Shown: piece after piece, positions 9,518 to 20,440 of the stretch | Position numbering within the stretch: the first letter of the stretch is position 1 | How the letters are laid out: the number at the start of each line of letters is the position of its first letter | Source of the DNA: Siminovitchia fordii DSM 16014 = CIP 108821 | GTDB lineage: Bacteria; Bacillota; Bacilli; Bacillales; Bacillaceae_C | DNA: 64,000 nucleotides | Reading direction: 5' to 3' | Assembly: GCF_000374565.1 (NCBI RefSeq) | Contig: NZ_KB894685.1 | Location: 534,221 to 598,220 of the forward strand | Position numbers and translations under genes: made by a program | Notes under the pieces: generated by a model | What the model was told of the DNA's origin: nothing | What the model saw: only the letters and a program-made list of their open reading frames with translations | Databases searched by the model: none

Positions 9518-11611
9518 TTATACATTATTGATCATTCGGTTGATGCCGGCCACTTCCAGAATTAATTCCACACGGCCGTCCCCTAAAATTGTAGCCCCAG
9601 ACACTCCATTGATTTTTCCTACATATTTTCCTAATGACTTGACGACAATCTCTTGGTTGCCCTGAAGTTCATCGACAATCAAAGCAATCCTTTTTTCTCC
9701 CACTCCTACGATAACAACGGGCAATTGCCTGTTGCCCGGATCTGTCCGCGGAATTTCGAGCAAATCATGAAGCCACACGACAGGTAATACCTGCTCCCTG
9801 ACGACCACAATCGATTTGCCTTTAATTGTTTGTATTGTATCAGGATGAATCCTGACAATTTCAACGACATTGCTCATTGGTAAAATGAAAGTTCTGTCAG
9901 CCAATCGGATGATCAATCCTGTAATGATGGCCAACGTCAAAGGCAGTTTGATTTTAAAAGTAGTGCCCTTGCCGAGTTTTGTGTCCAATTCAATAATTCC
10001 GTTCAAGCTCTCTATATGGCTTCGGACGATATCCATCCCGACTCCCCGGCCAGAAACATCACTCACTTCTTTAGCAGTGGAAAAACCAGGACGGAAAATG
10101 AGGTAAGCAGCTTCATCATCAGTCAGCTTTTCGGCTTCCTCAGCACTGATGACCCCTTTCTTTACCGCTGATGCTCTCATTTTTTCAGGATCTATCCCCG
10201 CTCCGTCATCCTCCACAGTGATGACTACCTGATTTTCTTCATGGCTGGCAGTAATACGCAATACTCCCTTGGGAGGTTTATTGGCTTTTATTCGGTCTTC
10301 TTTTGATTCAAGCCCATGGTCAACAGCATTTCGAATCAGGTGAATCAAAGGATCGCCGATTTTTTCAATGACTGTCCTGTCCAATTCCGTTTCTTGCCCT
10401 TCAATGACAAGGTCTATGTCCTTATCAAGTGTTTGTGCAAGGTCACGGACCATCCTAGGGAATCTGCTGAACAGCTGTCTGATCGGAAGCATCCGCACTT
10501 TCATTACACTTTCCTGCAGTTCCCCGATTACTCGAGCGACATGATCGGAAACCTGTATCAGATCATCAACGGTATCATCTTCCGTATAACGATTATGGAG
10601 TAACCCGCTCACTTGGCTGATTCTTGTTTGGTCAATGACGAGTTCACCCACCAGATTCATCAGGTGCTCCAAACGGCCTACATCCACTCGGATAGTTTGA
10701 GCCTGTTGCCGACCTTGGGCCGGCTTTTTCTCTGCCGCTTTTGACGGTCCGGGTTTACCGGCAGGCTGCACTTCTTTTTCCTGGGGCTTTTTCTCCTCTT
10801 CAGTTGACTTTGCAGCTATAGCTGTTTTTTCCACTGCTGTTGCTGAAGCAATTTCACCTGCGGCAGTCTCCTGTCCAAAAACATTTACGGCGACCTGATC
10901 CACATCAGTCATCGATTCCACAATGTCTAAGATTTCCGTTTTGTTTTGTTGTGTCGCAATAAGGAATTGGAGTTTAGCGTAATCTTCTTCTTGATTTTCT
11001 TGATGATCAAAGTCCGGTACGGATTGAATAATTTCGGTGCCGCCAGATTCCAGCTGATTTTGAATTAAAAAAGCACGTACTGACTTCATCTCGCATTCAT
11101 CCGAAATGTTAATATCCAGCTGAAAAATGTTCAGTCCTTGCTGTATAAAAGAATCTGCCTTTGATTGAAATTCTGCAGACAGCTTATTACGGGGAGCAGT
11201 TTCCTCTTTCTGCCCGGATAGTTTACCGCTGGAAAAACTTTGCACCTCTTCAATGAGCGGAGTGATATCCGTCCTTTCCTCCTGCCCCGAAACAATTTCA
11301 TCCTTCAATTGCTTTAATTCATCCAGGCATTTGAATAATAAATTAGTCAAATCATGGGTGACTGTCAATCTGCCGTTTCGGACATGATCAAGCAAATGCT
11401 CCATTTCATGGGTCAATTTCGTCATATCCTCGAAGCCCATCGTGGCCGAAGAGCCTTTCAGTGTGTGCGCAGCGCGGAAGATTCTCTGAATGACTTCCGG
11501 TGACTCGCCTTCCTGTTCCAGAACAAGTATCTCCTGGTCGATAATATCCAGCTGTTCATCCACCTCGTCAATAAAGACTCCCAAAAACTCACTCAAATCA
11601 AATGTATCCAT
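9518..11611 (-). CDS. cheA: Chemotaxis histidine kinase CheA
   Basis: 697-residue kinase with the five CheA modules in order: P1 Hpt with phospho-histidine H49 (AAHTLKGSSATMGF); a P2-like region followed by a low-complexity Lys/Pro/Glu linker (about 265-305); P3 dimerisation (LMNLVGELVIDQTRI); P4 ATPase with HLIRNAVDHGLE, VEDDGAGID and SGRGVGMD; P5 CheW-like C-terminus. It phosphorylates CheY and CheB in response to receptor state. The start ATG follows GGCGGTG. It sits between cheW and cheY with gaps of 13 and 26 bp, so it is the core of an operon. Confidence 0.97.
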   Translation of the reverse strand: MDTFDLSEFLGVFIDEVDEQLDIIDQEILVLEQEGESPEVIQRIFRAAHTLKGSSATMGFEDMTKLTHEMEHLLDHVRNGRLTVTHDLTNLLFKCLDELKQLKDEIVSGQEERTDITPLIEEVQSFSSGKLSGQKEETAPRNKLSAEFQSKADSFIQQGLNIFQLDINISDECEMKSVRAFLIQNQLESGGTEIIQSVPDFDHQENQEEDYAKLQFLIATQQNKTEILDIVESMTDVDQVAVNVFGQETAAGEIASATAVEKTAIAAKSTEEEKKPQEKEVQPAGKPGPSKAAEKKPAQGRQQAQTIRVDVGRLEHLMNLVGELVIDQTRISQVSGLLHNRYTEDDTVDDLIQVSDHVARVIGELQESVMKVRMLPIRQLFSRFPRMVRDLAQTLDKDIDLVIEGQETELDRTVIEKIGDPLIHLIRNAVDHGLESKEDRIKANKPPKGVLRITASHEENQVVITVEDDGAGIDPEKMRASAVKKGVISAEEAEKLTDDEAAYLIFRPGFSTAKEVSDVSGRGVGMDIVRSHIESLNGIIELDTKLGKGTTFKIKLPLTLAIITGLIIRLADRTFILPMSNVVEIVRIHPDTIQTIKGKSIVVVREQVLPVVWLHDLLEIPRTDPGNRQLPVVIVGVGEKRIALIVDELQGNQEIVVKSLGKYVGKINGVSGATILGDGRVELILEVAGINRMINNV

Positions 11612-11624
11612 ATTTTTTCACCGC

Positions 11625-12050
11625 CTATTGCTGGAGAACTTTATCCAAATTTAGTATACTGACCAGTTCCTCATCTACATGTCCGATCCCGGAGAAAAAT
11701 GACCCTTTTATATCTCCAAATGTTTCGGGTGGAGGCTGAATATCTGTAAACGTGGTCACTTGGCTGACATTGTCGACAACAATGCCAATCATTTCATCTG
11801 TATATTTCACGACAACAATACGAGTATCTTTTGAATACTCTTCCTCACTCAATCCGAACCGATGGCGTAGGCTGACAATCGGAATGATCCTTCCCCTGAG
11901 GTTGATGACCCCTTTTATATGGGCTTGGACATTAGGTATTTTCGTAATTTCCTGCATTCGGATAATTTCTTCAATATCATGAATTCTGATGGCATATTTT
12001 TCGGTACCTACACCGATGGCAACGTATTGTTCCTGCCTTACTTCCCCCAT
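11625..12050 (-). CDS. cheW: Coupling protein CheW (copy 1)
   Basis: SH3-like adaptor that bridges receptors and CheA; about 141 residues. Typical CheW landmarks are EEIIRMQEITKIPN, GVINLRGRIIPIVSLRHRFGL and VVVKYTDEMIGIVVDNVSQV. A GTG three codons further upstream (12059) is in frame, but the ATG at 12050 has AGGTGAG about five bases before it and is the better start. It is 13 bp upstream of cheA. A strong hairpin separates it from receptor B. Confidence 0.94.
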   Translation of the reverse strand: MGEVRQEQYVAIGVGTEKYAIRIHDIEEIIRMQEITKIPNVQAHIKGVINLRGRIIPIVSLRHRFGLSEEEYSKDTRIVVVKYTDEMIGIVVDNVSQVTTFTDIQPPPETFGDIKGSFFSGIGHVDEELVSILNLDKVLQQ

Positions 12051-12086
12051 ATTTCTCACCTGCTTTATTTTTTTCGCCGTTTACAG

Positions 12087-12116
12087 TTCACCCCCAATTG
12101 AGCCATTGGGGGTGAA
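12087..12116 (-). other. Strong intercistronic hairpin between receptor B and cheW
   Basis: Perfect 12-bp inverted repeat (TTCACCCCCAAT / ATTGGGGGTGAA) with a 6-base loop in the 74-bp gap. On the transcript it is followed by CTGTAAACGG, not by a U run, so it is not a classic terminator. It may stabilise mRNA ends or partly reduce transcription into cheW-cheA. Confidence 0.7.
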
Positions 12117-12123
12117 TGTAACG

Positions 12124-13710
12124 TCACTTGATTTTAAAAGCTGCAACCGATGCATTTAATTCTTCTGCCAAATCGGTGAGCGATTGTGCTGTAGAAGCAG
12201 TTTCCTCACTGCTTGCAGTCGCTTCCTCAGTCGCAGCGGAAATGCTTTCGATGAACGTGAGAACTTCTGCCGACTGTGCCGCTTGTTCTTCGCTCGCTCC
12301 GGCAATTTCCGTCACTTTATTTCCTGTATCATTTACCATTTGAATAATATTTTCAAAGGCGACGCCTGACTGTTCAGTAAAGGAACGTCCTTCCCTTACA
12401 GATTTGACACTAAGCGTCGTAATTCCCTGCATCCCTTTGATAATCTGAGTGATTTGTTTCGTTGCCTCACTGCTTCTTTCCGCAAGTTTACGGACTTCCT
12501 CTGCAACAACGGCAAACCCTCTTCCCTGGTCTCCTGCACGGGCCGCTTCAATCGCTGCATTGAGGGCTAAAAGGTTCGTCTGGTCAGCAATATCATCAAT
12601 TACTTCGATAATTTCTCCAATTCTGTTTGACTCATGTTCCAGTTTGGAAATCTGTTCATCGACGATGTTGGCACCCTCCACCGAAGAAAGAACAACCTGT
12701 TCCCCGGCCTGCGCTATTTGAACCGTCTTGTTCGCAAGTTCCGCTGCCTGCTCAGTATTTTGGGCGACTGCATTGATCGCATCAGACAATTCCCTGAACA
12801 GCTCGTTCATCGTCTGAGCGGCGTTCGCCTGATTTGAGCTTGCGCTGGCAATTTCATCTGTGCTTGCAGAAACCTGTGCAGAGGATGCCGACAGATTTTC
12901 AGCAGCGCTCAATATGTTTTGAACTGTGGCCCTCAAATTTAACACCATCGTATTGACAGACTTGGCTAGTATTCCGACTTCATCTTTCGTCTGGATATCC
13001 GCTGTTTCGGTCAAATCACCGTCAGCGACTTTTTCCACAAGACCCACGACCTGTCTTAGAGGGCGGACAATAACCCTGGAAGTGGACAGCCCCATGGCAA
13101 TACTAAAAAGAAAAATAAAAATGATTACCGTAATCATAGTCACTTGCGTATTTGAGAACATCTTCTCCGCATTTTTATGTTCTTGTTCGGCCATGCCCCG
13201 CCCAGATTCCTTCATCTGGTAAAGTATCTCAAGCAACTCATTTTGATGTGCTAGTAAATCTCCACCAATATAGCTTTTATAATCTTTTTTCTCATCAATG
13301 ATTTCATAAATAGACTTATCATATGCTTCTTTATATGCAGCCCAAGCTGGACTAAAGTCATCCAAAAGCTTTTTTTGATCTTCCGTCAAGGCAGATTTGC
13401 TATACATTTCTAAATTTTTATCAATGTCAGCTCTGATTTTATTAACCTCATTCATGAGCTCTTCACTTGAATTACTAGTATTCGCATCCCGCCACTTAAC
13501 TCTCAATTCCTGGAAGAGAAATCTGGTATCATAAATATAGTCCATCGGCTGCATTCGTTCATTGTACATGTCATCTATGCTGCTATTCATTTTGCTCATG
13601 TTGTTTAATCCATATAGATTGACCCCAATCTGAATGAAAGCGATCAAAATAAAAACAGATATGATTTTAGTTGCTGTTTTTAAATTGTAATACCAGTTAA
13701 AAAACTTCAC
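12124..13710 (-). CDS. Methyl-accepting chemotaxis protein B
   Basis: Membrane chemoreceptor, 528 residues from the preferred start. Helix 1 at about 12-34, extracellular four-helix-bundle domain, helix 2 near residues 192-212, HAMP, then the signalling domain with [41 protein letters not shown]. The longer frame begins at 13728, but GTG at 13710 ([12 protein letters not shown]) has AGGAAG about ten bases upstream and matches the N-termini of receptors A and E. It is embedded between the two cheW genes (31 bp below cheW copy 2), so it is probably the cognate receptor of this cluster. Confidence 0.93.
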   Translation of the reverse strand: MKFFNWYYNLKTATKIISVFILIAFIQIGVNLYGLNNMSKMNSSIDDMYNERMQPMDYIYDTRFLFQELRVKWRDANTSNSSEELMNEVNKIRADIDKNLEMYSKSALTEDQKKLLDDFSPAWAAYKEAYDKSIYEIIDEKKDYKSYIGGDLLAHQNELLEILYQMKESGRGMAEQEHKNAEKMFSNTQVTMITVIIFIFLFSIAMGLSTSRVIVRPLRQVVGLVEKVADGDLTETADIQTKDEVGILAKSVNTMVLNLRATVQNILSAAENLSASSAQVSASTDEIASASSNQANAAQTMNELFRELSDAINAVAQNTEQAAELANKTVQIAQAGEQVVLSSVEGANIVDEQISKLEHESNRIGEIIEVIDDIADQTNLLALNAAIEAARAGDQGRGFAVVAEEVRKLAERSSEATKQITQIIKGMQGITTLSVKSVREGRSFTEQSGVAFENIIQMVNDTGNKVTEIAGASEEQAAQSAEVLTFIESISAATEEATASSEETASTAQSLTDLAEELNASVAAFKIK

Positions 13711-13740
13711 TCTTGGACACTTCCTCATTATTAAGTTGTA

Positions 13741-14184
13741 TTAATTTAAAGCTTTTTGCACATCGACCTGCTGCAATAAGGTCTGTAAATTCAGCAAAGC
13801 GATCGTTTTATCATCGTGGTGGTATACTCCGTCGATCCATTCACTTTGCGACATGTGCGGCGCAGGGCTGATATGTTCATCTGATAAAAACATGACATGG
13901 TCAACCTCATCCACTACAAATCCAAACTCTTGGCCTTTGGTCTGTAAAACAATCATTCTTGTTTTTGAATCAATTGTTTTTTCTTCTTCAGAAAAAATCC
14001 GGTGGAGACTGATAATAGGAATGATATGTTCTCTCAGATGAATAACACCCAGAAACTCCTCACGTGAGTTGGGCACCCATTTGACAGTCTGCATCCGAAT
14101 GATTTCCGAAACATCATGAATCGAAATGGCATAAAGGTTTTGATTAATGGCAAATACGACGTATTGTGCATCTTGCGAACCCAA
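13741..14184 (-). CDS. CheW-like coupling protein (copy 2)
   Basis: Second CheW-domain protein, about 147 residues, with SEIIRMQTVKWVPN, FLGVIHLREHIIPIISLHRIF and GFVVDEVDHVMFLS. The frame is open from 14205, but the AAAGGAGG inside that extension points to the TTG at 14184 as the true start. It is clearly diverged from cheW copy 1, so it may favour particular receptors. It is the first gene behind a strong sigma-D promoter and heads the cheW-mcp-cheW-cheA-cheY run. Confidence 0.9.
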   Translation of the reverse strand: MGSQDAQYVVFAINQNLYAISIHDVSEIIRMQTVKWVPNSREEFLGVIHLREHIIPIISLHRIFSEEEKTIDSKTRMIVLQTKGQEFGFVVDEVDHVMFLSDEHISPAPHMSQSEWIDGVYHHDDKTIALLNLQTLLQQVDVQKALN

Positions 14185-14340
14185 GATATAACTTCCTCCT
14201 TTCAATTGAATTGATCATACATCTTCGTCACTGCATCAAGTGACTGTACAAGTTTCACGGGACTTTTGATTCACCGCCAGTTTTTTTTGTTAAGAAATAG
14301 GATTCTTTATTACTATTTTCATAAATGACCGATATAGTTT

Positions 14341-14367
14341 TTATCGGCATATGTATGATTTTTTTTA
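14341..14367 (-). promoter_or_regulatory. Sigma-D promoter for the cheW-mcp-cheW-cheA-cheY run
   Basis: On the minus strand, TAAA (14367-14364), a 15-bp spacer, then GCCGATAA (14348-14341). This fits the Bacillus sigma-D consensus TAAA-N14-16-GCCGATAT with one mismatch. The first gene starts about 150 bp downstream. Confidence 0.85.
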
Positions 14368-14417
14368 TATAAGTCATGGAAAATTCACTTTTCAGCATAT
14401 TTAAAGCAAGCAAGACT

Positions 14418-14444
14418 AAAGCCCCGATCCAAGACCAGGGCTTT
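14418..14444 (-). terminator. Terminator of receptor C
   Basis: Inverted repeat AAAGCCC...GGGCTTT just below the receptor C stop, isolating it from the promoter of the cheW run. Confidence 0.75.
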
Positions 14445-14456
14445 TATGTCTGATAA

Positions 14457-16058
14457 TCAATTTATTTTAAAAGATGCAACCGAAGCGTTCAATTCCTCTG
14501 CCAACTCTGTTAGTGCATTTGCGGTAGAAGCTGTTTCCTCACTGCTTGCCGAAGCTTCTTCTGTTGCAGCAGAAATGCTCTCAATAAACGTCAGCACCTC
14601 AGCCGATTGTGCCGCCTGCTCTTCGCTAGCTCCAGCAATTTCCGTTACTTTGTTTCCTGTATCATTCACCATGTTGATAATTTCTTCGAAGGCTTCGCCA
14701 GATTGCTGTGTAAAGGCCAGCCCTTCTTCTACGGATTCTACACTTTGATGTGTATTCTCCTGCATCTCCTTTATGATGGTGGTGATCTGTTTTGTCGCTT
14801 CCCCGCTTCTTTCTGCCAGTTTGCGCACTTCATCCGCTACAACGGCAAACCCTCGACCTTGGTCTCCCGCCCGTGCAGCTTCGATTGCAGCATTCAATGC
14901 CAATAGATTCGTTTGATCCGCGATATCATCAATCACTTCGATAATTTCCCCGATTCTATTAGAATCCCGTTCTAATCTTGTCATCTGCTCACTGACAATA
15001 TTGGCTCCTTCAACGGAAGAAAGCACCACTTTCTCCCCATCCTGTGCAATTTTGATCGTCTTGTTCGCAAGTTCCGCAGCATGTTCGGTGTTCTGTGCCA
15101 CAGCGTTAATGGCGTCAGACAATTCCCTAAACAGCTCGTTCATGGTTTGGGCTGCGTTCGCCTGGTTGGCACTTGCATTAGCAATCTCATCGGTGCTTGC
15201 AGACACCTGCTCGGAGGAAGCCGAAAGATTTTCTGCTGCACTTAAAATGTTTTGAACTGTTGCTCTTAAGTTTAAAACCATTGAATTGAAGGACTGCGCC
15301 AGTTTTCCAACTTCATCTTTTGTTTTGATATCGGAAGTTTCGGTCAAATCCCCTTCAGCAACTTTTTCCACCAGATTCGCCATTTCATTGAGCGGACGAG
15401 CAATGACTCTTGTAAGGATCAGCCCAAGAAAGATACAAAACACGAATGTCAGAATTGAAATGGTAATTAAAATGGTTGTTGTGTTGGAATACAACTTCCC
15501 TGAATCTAAATATCCTTCGTGATTGATATCCATATCAACTGCCTTGATTTCTTCAATATAGTTAGCTACTTCCTCATGTGATTTATTTAATTCTGAATCA
15601 TATTGTTGAAAACTTCCTCGGTCAGTGGAAATTGCTTGGATTGCATTATCATATGCTTTATTATACTCATTAAAATTCGAGGTGAATCCCTCGCGAAATC
15701 TTTTCCCTTTTTCCTGTATTTCCTCTCCGAAATCCAAATAAGCATCAGCATAGATGTTAACATTTTTTTCAATATCCTGTCTCAAGCTCTTTATTTCTTC
15801 TAATTTTCCTGAATTATCCGCCTTTGCATCAGACATTGCAATGTCTTGCCAAATAGTCTCTAATTTATACAAATCAATCTGGGCTTGTGTAAGATGACTC
15901 ATAGGTACTAACGTTTTTTCATAGGTCATCCATACGTTGCTATGAATTTTCTTCATGCTAAGCATTGCATATATACTTACACCGGCGAGTATTACAGCCA
16001 CTAATATAAAAGCTGATAACAATTTGAATGATGTTTTTCTATTTAGGTACCAACGCAT
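14457..16058 (-). CDS. Methyl-accepting chemotaxis protein C
   Basis: Membrane chemoreceptor, 533 residues. The N-terminus [18 protein letters not shown] leads into membrane helix 1 (about 10-32); a four-helix-bundle sensor domain, helix 2 (about 193-213), HAMP and the signalling hairpin ([36 protein letters not shown]) follow. The start and the layout are most like receptor D, so C and D are probably a recent duplicate pair with diverged sensor domains. The signalling half is nearly the same in all five receptors. Its own terminator lies below; a sigma-D-like promoter is 310 bp above its start. Confidence 0.93.
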   Translation of the reverse strand: MRWYLNRKTSFKLLSAFILVAVILAGVSIYAMLSMKKIHSNVWMTYEKTLVPMSHLTQAQIDLYKLETIWQDIAMSDAKADNSGKLEEIKSLRQDIEKNVNIYADAYLDFGEEIQEKGKRFREGFTSNFNEYNKAYDNAIQAISTDRGSFQQYDSELNKSHEEVANYIEEIKAVDMDINHEGYLDSGKLYSNTTTILITISILTFVFCIFLGLILTRVIARPLNEMANLVEKVAEGDLTETSDIKTKDEVGKLAQSFNSMVLNLRATVQNILSAAENLSASSEQVSASTDEIANASANQANAAQTMNELFRELSDAINAVAQNTEHAAELANKTIKIAQDGEKVVLSSVEGANIVSEQMTRLERDSNRIGEIIEVIDDIADQTNLLALNAAIEAARAGDQGRGFAVVADEVRKLAERSGEATKQITTIIKEMQENTHQSVESVEEGLAFTQQSGEAFEEIINMVNDTGNKVTEIAGASEEQAAQSAEVLTFIESISAATEEASASSEETASTANALTELAEELNASVASFKIN

Positions 16059-16124
16059 AATTTAACATCCCTTTATTTTTAAATTTTCACTTCTCTTAGC
16101 ATGCTTTTACTAGATGTTTAAAAC

Positions 16125-16215
16125 TTATGCTGACTTGAAAACTGCCACGGAAGCATTCAACTCTTTCTGTCGAATATATCAGATTCTTTATTGGCTTCTT
16201 TCAGTAGATTACTAT
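16125..16215 (-). pseudogene. Receptor gene remnant (C-terminal tail only)
   Basis: On the minus strand the bases ending at 16125 read KELNASVAVFKSA-stop, matching the conserved C-terminal tails of the neighbouring receptors ([16 protein letters not shown]). Upstream, similarity to receptor E fades after about 16210 and the frame is broken. It is a leftover of a deleted receptor gene between receptors C and D. Confidence 0.75.
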
Positions 16216-16368
16216 GCTTTATATAAACCTCCTTACCCACCAACATTTTCCAATAGTAGAACAATTCCGCCTTTACTTATTAACAGCCGTCCTTACCTCT
16301 ATCCATTTTATTTTTTCTAGTATTTGTTAAATCCTCATGACTATAGAACGTCCTTACTATCATTATCT

Positions 16369-16394
16369 TTATCGGTATAAGGAAGTGTTTTTTA
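16369..16394 (-). promoter_or_regulatory. Sigma-D-like promoter between receptors C and D
   Basis: Minus strand TAAA (16394-16391), 14-bp spacer, ACCGATAA (16376-16369). It reads across the receptor remnant toward receptor C, and may originally have served the lost receptor. Confidence 0.65.
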
Positions 16395-16427
16395 ATAAAT
16401 GACAGATATTTTGTTCATAAAATATAA

Positions 16428-16457
16428 CAAAGCCCCGGTAAACAACCGGGACTTTTG
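16428..16457 (-). terminator. Terminator of receptor D
   Basis: Inverted repeat AAAGTCCCGGT / ACCGGGGCTTT followed by TTGTTAT on the minus strand, directly below the receptor D stop. Confidence 0.85.
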
Positions 16458-16467
16458 AAAATGTTAT

Positions 16468-18069
16468 TCAATTCACCTTGAAAGATGCTACTGACATGTT
16501 CAATTCTTCAGCAAGTTCCACCAAGTTTTGCATAGTTGCTACTGTTTCCTCGCTACTTGCTGTCGCTTCCTCTGTTGCAGCCGAAATACTTTCGATGAAT
16601 GTCAGAACTTCCGCTGATTGTGCTGCCTGTTCTTCGCTTGCACCGGCAATTTCTGTTACTTTGTTCCCTGTCTCATTAATCATATGAATAATTTGTTCAA
16701 AAGCTTTACCTGACTGCTGTGTAAAGGAGGCCCCTTCTTCCACTGATTTAACGCTCGTTATTGTAGCTTCCTGCATTTCCTTGATAATGGAAGTAATCTG
16801 CTTCGTCGCTTCCCCGCTTCTTTCAGCAAGCTTACGGACTTCATCAGCGACAACCGCAAAACCTCGGCCTTGGTCTCCTGCCCTTGCAGCTTCGATCGCC
16901 GCATTCAACGCCAATAAATTCGTTTGGTCCGCGATATCATCAATCACTTCAATGATTTCTCCAATTCTTTTAGAATCTTCTTCCAAACGTGCCATTTGTT
17001 CGCTGACTAGGTTAGCCCCTTCCACGGAAGACAGAACAACTTCTTCTCCGTCCCGTGCAATTTTTATCGTCTTATTCGCAAGTTGAGCAGCTTGTTCCGT
17101 ATTCTGGGCAACTGCGTTGATCGCCTCTGATAACTCTCTGAAAAGTTCATTCATCGTTTGGGCAGAGGTCGCCTGATTGGCACTGGCACTCGCAATCTCT
17201 TCAGTGCTTGCTGATACCTGCTCTGAAGATGCCGACAAATTTTCCGCTGCACTTAAAATATTTTGGATCATTCCCTTTACATTGGCAATCATATGATTGA
17301 TCGATTGCGCCAATATCCCAACTTCATCTTTTGTCTCGATATCAGCCGTTTCTGTCAAATCCCCTTCAGCTACCCTCTTCATCAGTTCCGCCATGTTATT
17401 TAGGGGACGGGCAATGATTTTTGAGAGAAAGAGTCCAAGGGCAATACAAACAGCAAGTGTTAATATTACGATCGCAATCATCGTTTTTATTGTAACGGAA
17501 TACATACTTTCAGATTTAAGGTGTTCCTCTTCCGATATGGACATATCCACCTCCCATATTTCATCAAGATATGTTGTTAACCTGCTGTGGTATCCGTTTA
17601 ATTCAGCATCCAGTTTTTTGAAGCTGCTCCGATCTTTTTTAACTTGTTGGACCGAATCGTCAAAAACACTGTTGTATGATTCAAAATCCGACATGAATTT
17701 GTTAAAAAATTCTTGAGCGTCCTGCTGTGCTTCTGGAGACTCATTCTCGTAGGAATCGGTATAAATTGTAATATTTTCTTCAACTTTCCCCCTGATGTTT
17801 TTTATTTCTTCCATCTTTGTATCAATATCCGCATTTGAGTCTGCAAGAGCAATATCACGCCAGGCGATTCTTAATTCCAAGAGCTCATTTTTGGCAACAG
17901 CCATGTTTTCCATTGGCTTCAACGCCTGTATATACATATCGGAACCAATGGTATTAACTTTTTTTAAATTCGTCATTGCATAGATACTTACTCCTGCGAG
18001 TATAATTCCTATAAAAATAAAAGCAGATAATAGTTTGAACGAAGTTTTTCTATTGATAAACCAACGCAT
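16468..18069 (-). CDS. Methyl-accepting chemotaxis protein D
   Basis: Membrane chemoreceptor, 533 residues, closest in start ([18 protein letters not shown]) and layout to receptor C. Membrane helices at about 10-32 and 193-213 flank a four-helix-bundle sensor domain; HAMP and the signalling domain follow ([36 protein letters not shown]). It ends [13 protein letters not shown]. It has its own terminator. The region upstream is a decayed receptor gene, and I could not locate a clear promoter there. Confidence 0.93.
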   Translation of the reverse strand: MRWFINRKTSFKLLSAFIFIGIILAGVSIYAMTNLKKVNTIGSDMYIQALKPMENMAVAKNELLELRIAWRDIALADSNADIDTKMEEIKNIRGKVEENITIYTDSYENESPEAQQDAQEFFNKFMSDFESYNSVFDDSVQQVKKDRSSFKKLDAELNGYHSRLTTYLDEIWEVDMSISEEEHLKSESMYSVTIKTMIAIVILTLAVCIALGLFLSKIIARPLNNMAELMKRVAEGDLTETADIETKDEVGILAQSINHMIANVKGMIQNILSAAENLSASSEQVSASTEEIASASANQATSAQTMNELFRELSEAINAVAQNTEQAAQLANKTIKIARDGEEVVLSSVEGANLVSEQMARLEEDSKRIGEIIEVIDDIADQTNLLALNAAIEAARAGDQGRGFAVVADEVRKLAERSGEATKQITSIIKEMQEATITSVKSVEEGASFTQQSGKAFEQIIHMINETGNKVTEIAGASEEQAAQSAEVLTFIESISAATEEATASSEETVATMQNLVELAEELNMSVASFKVN

Positions 18070-18149
18070 TCTACCACATCCCTTTACTTAAAATCCTTCC
18101 ATGTCCATTCTTGGGGAACGGTCTATTAAATAATGCGGGCTGCTCTCAC

Positions 18150-18645
18150 AAACTCTTGGAGCAGTATGCCGCAAATGATTCATTCTCCAAAATAAAGTTT
18201 CTAGCACCGCATACAAGGCCAGAGGATTTGTCTGTTTCACAATGTCATCAGTGTCATCCATACTTTTCCAATCCTTGGAGTCCTAATCCAGGATGGCCAT
18301 TCGCTTACTGACTACGTGGACCTTCCGCAAAAGACAGCACTTCTTTTTACCCCGTCATGGTAACCTGAATAGTCTTATTCGAAAGTTCAGCCGCTTGTTT
18401 CGTAAAATTGGATACTCATAGCTCGCTTTATTCCCTGAACAGGTCGTTCAACGTTAGGGACGTTCGCCTGGTTGGTATTGGCACTGCAATTTCTTCCGGT
18501 ATTGCTGAAACTTGCGCGGAGGGTGTCTATAGGGACCATGCTTTATATTGAAAAATCATGATTGGCAGACTGGGAAAGAGTACCCCTTTCATCCTTCGCT
18601 CGATTATCAGCCGTTTGCCAAGTCACCTTCAGGGTAGACCCATGC
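18150..18645 (-). pseudogene. Heavily decayed receptor gene
   Basis: The 640-bp gap between receptors D and E is not empty. Blocks at about 18200-18260, 18320-18400, 18420-18530 and 18600-18640 align at the DNA level with the signalling and HAMP coding parts of the neighbouring receptors, for example the stretch encoding the [19 protein letters not shown] region near 18380-18460. Frames are broken by stops and indels. It is a dead receptor copy from the same tandem array. Confidence 0.8.
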
Positions 18646-18711
18646 ATTCTTAACACCCCTCAACTTGCGTAAACCGCCAATTCGCATTCCCACTTTTCCA
18701 GGCTATGGAAA

Positions 18712-20307
18712 TTACGATATTTTAAACGCTGCAACGGATGTATTCAGCTCTTCTGCCAAATCGATCAGATTTTGCGTTGTTAACGCGGTTTCTTGGCTGC
18801 TTGCTGTTGCTTCCTCGGTAGCGGCGGAAATGCTTTCGATGAATGACAGCACTTCTTCCGATTGTGCAGCCTGTTCCTCACTCGCCCCCGCAATTTCTGT
18901 CACTTTGTTGCCTGTTTCGTTGATCATCCGAATAATATTTTCAAAGGCCTCTCCAGATTGCTTCGTATAAACCAACCCATCTTGCACCGATTTTACACTG
19001 TGCGCAGTATTCTCCTGCATGCCTTCGATAATTGAGGTGATTTGTTTCGTCGCCTCCCCGCTTCTTTCAGCAAGTTTTCGGACTTCGTCTGCAACTACAG
19101 CAAAACCTCTGCCTTGTTCTCCGGCTCGGGCAGCTTCGATAGCAGCATTTAATGCAAGAAGATTCGTCTGATCTGCAATATCATCTATAACCTCGATGAT
19201 TTCCCCAATTTTGTTGGAATCGTCTTCCAAGCGGGATATCTGCTCACTGACAAGATTGGCTCCTTCAACAGAAGACAAAACCACTTTTTCTCCGTCCTGT
19301 GCAATTTGTATGGTCTTGTTCGAAAGATCAGCAGCTTGCTCTGTATTCTGGGCAACGGCATTGATGGCTTCAGCCAATTCCCTGAACAGCTCATTCATCG
19401 TTTGGGCAGCATTCGCCTGATTGGCACTGGCGCTTGCTATTTCTTCAGTACTTGCGGATACCTGCTCCGAAGATGCCGACAGATTTTCCGATGCACTTAA
19501 AATATTCTGGATCATCCCTCTGATATTCATGACCATTCGGTTGACTGATTGAGCAAGAATTCCAACCTCATCCTTCGTGTCTATATTTGCCGTTTCCGTC
19601 AAATCTCCATCAGCAACCTTCTCCACAAGTCCGACCAAACGTTTGAGCGGCCGGGATATGATACGGGAAATGAAGAATCCGAAAGCAATACAGATGGCAA
19701 GAGTGATAATAACACTTGAAAGTGTAATGATTTTAGCTGTCGCATGTGCATTGTCAGCTTCCTCTTTTGCCCTGTCTGCTCTTTTCATATCCGATTCAAC
19801 CAATTGGTTCATGATGCTAAGCAATTGGAGCTGGAGATTATTAAAGTCCCCTCCCATATAGGATTTATAGTCCCCTTTCCCATTGATAATTTGCTGGACC
19901 GATTCATCATATTTGGTGCTATATTCTTCCCACACTTTATCATAGGTCTCCAGCAGCCTTTCCTGGTTTTTGTTTAAAGGCCTGTTCCTGTATAGCTCAA
20001 AATAATATGTAATTTCTTCCCGTAGTGTGTTGACATCCATCAGCAAGCCGGCTCTTTCGTTCGGTGAGTCAATCAAGTTAATGTCCCGCCATTTTAAACT
20101 TAATATTTGGAAATTATTTCGTGCCTGTGACATGTATTCAATGGGTTTCAGGCTTTCATCATAGATAAGGTCTAGATCATCATTGACCTTTCCCAAGCCG
20201 GATAGACCAAAGTATCCGGCACCAGCCTGTAGTAATGCGATACATATAAAAGCGGATATAAGCTTCGTCGCTGTTTTAAGATTTAAAAACCATTTTAATC
20301 GTTTCAT
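18712..20307 (-). CDS. Methyl-accepting chemotaxis protein E
   Basis: Membrane chemoreceptor, 531 residues. [21 protein letters not shown] leads into membrane helix 1 (about 15-36), then the four-helix-bundle sensor domain, helix 2 (about 193-214), HAMP and signalling domain ([36 protein letters not shown]). The sensor half resembles receptors A and B. Start ATG follows AGGAAGGTGAG. It is separated from HemAT by a terminator. I see no convincing promoter in the 55 bp between that terminator and the start. Confidence 0.93.
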   Translation of the reverse strand: MKRLKWFLNLKTATKLISAFICIALLQAGAGYFGLSGLGKVNDDLDLIYDESLKPIEYMSQARNNFQILSLKWRDINLIDSPNERAGLLMDVNTLREEITYYFELYRNRPLNKNQERLLETYDKVWEEYSTKYDESVQQIINGKGDYKSYMGGDFNNLQLQLLSIMNQLVESDMKRADRAKEEADNAHATAKIITLSSVIITLAICIAFGFFISRIISRPLKRLVGLVEKVADGDLTETANIDTKDEVGILAQSVNRMVMNIRGMIQNILSASENLSASSEQVSASTEEIASASANQANAAQTMNELFRELAEAINAVAQNTEQAADLSNKTIQIAQDGEKVVLSSVEGANLVSEQISRLEDDSNKIGEIIEVIDDIADQTNLLALNAAIEAARAGEQGRGFAVVADEVRKLAERSGEATKQITSIIEGMQENTAHSVKSVQDGLVYTKQSGEAFENIIRMINETGNKVTEIAGASEEQAAQSEEVLSFIESISAATEEATASSQETALTTQNLIDLAEELNTSVAAFKIS

Positions 20308-20363
20308 TAAGGCTCACCTTCCTGTTCGTGATGTTTTCTTTATTCACTTTAAAGTCGATTCAC

Positions 20364-20385
20364 AAAAAAACCCCCAAGAGGGGTA
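20364..20385 (-). terminator. Terminator of hemAT
   Basis: ACCCC-TCTT-GGGGGT stem followed by seven T on the minus strand, 56 bp below the hemAT stop. Confidence 0.85.
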
Positions 20386-20440
20386 AAAGAATTTGGTTGT
20401 TCATTCTCATTCAATCCGATTATAATCGCACCTCTAAAAA

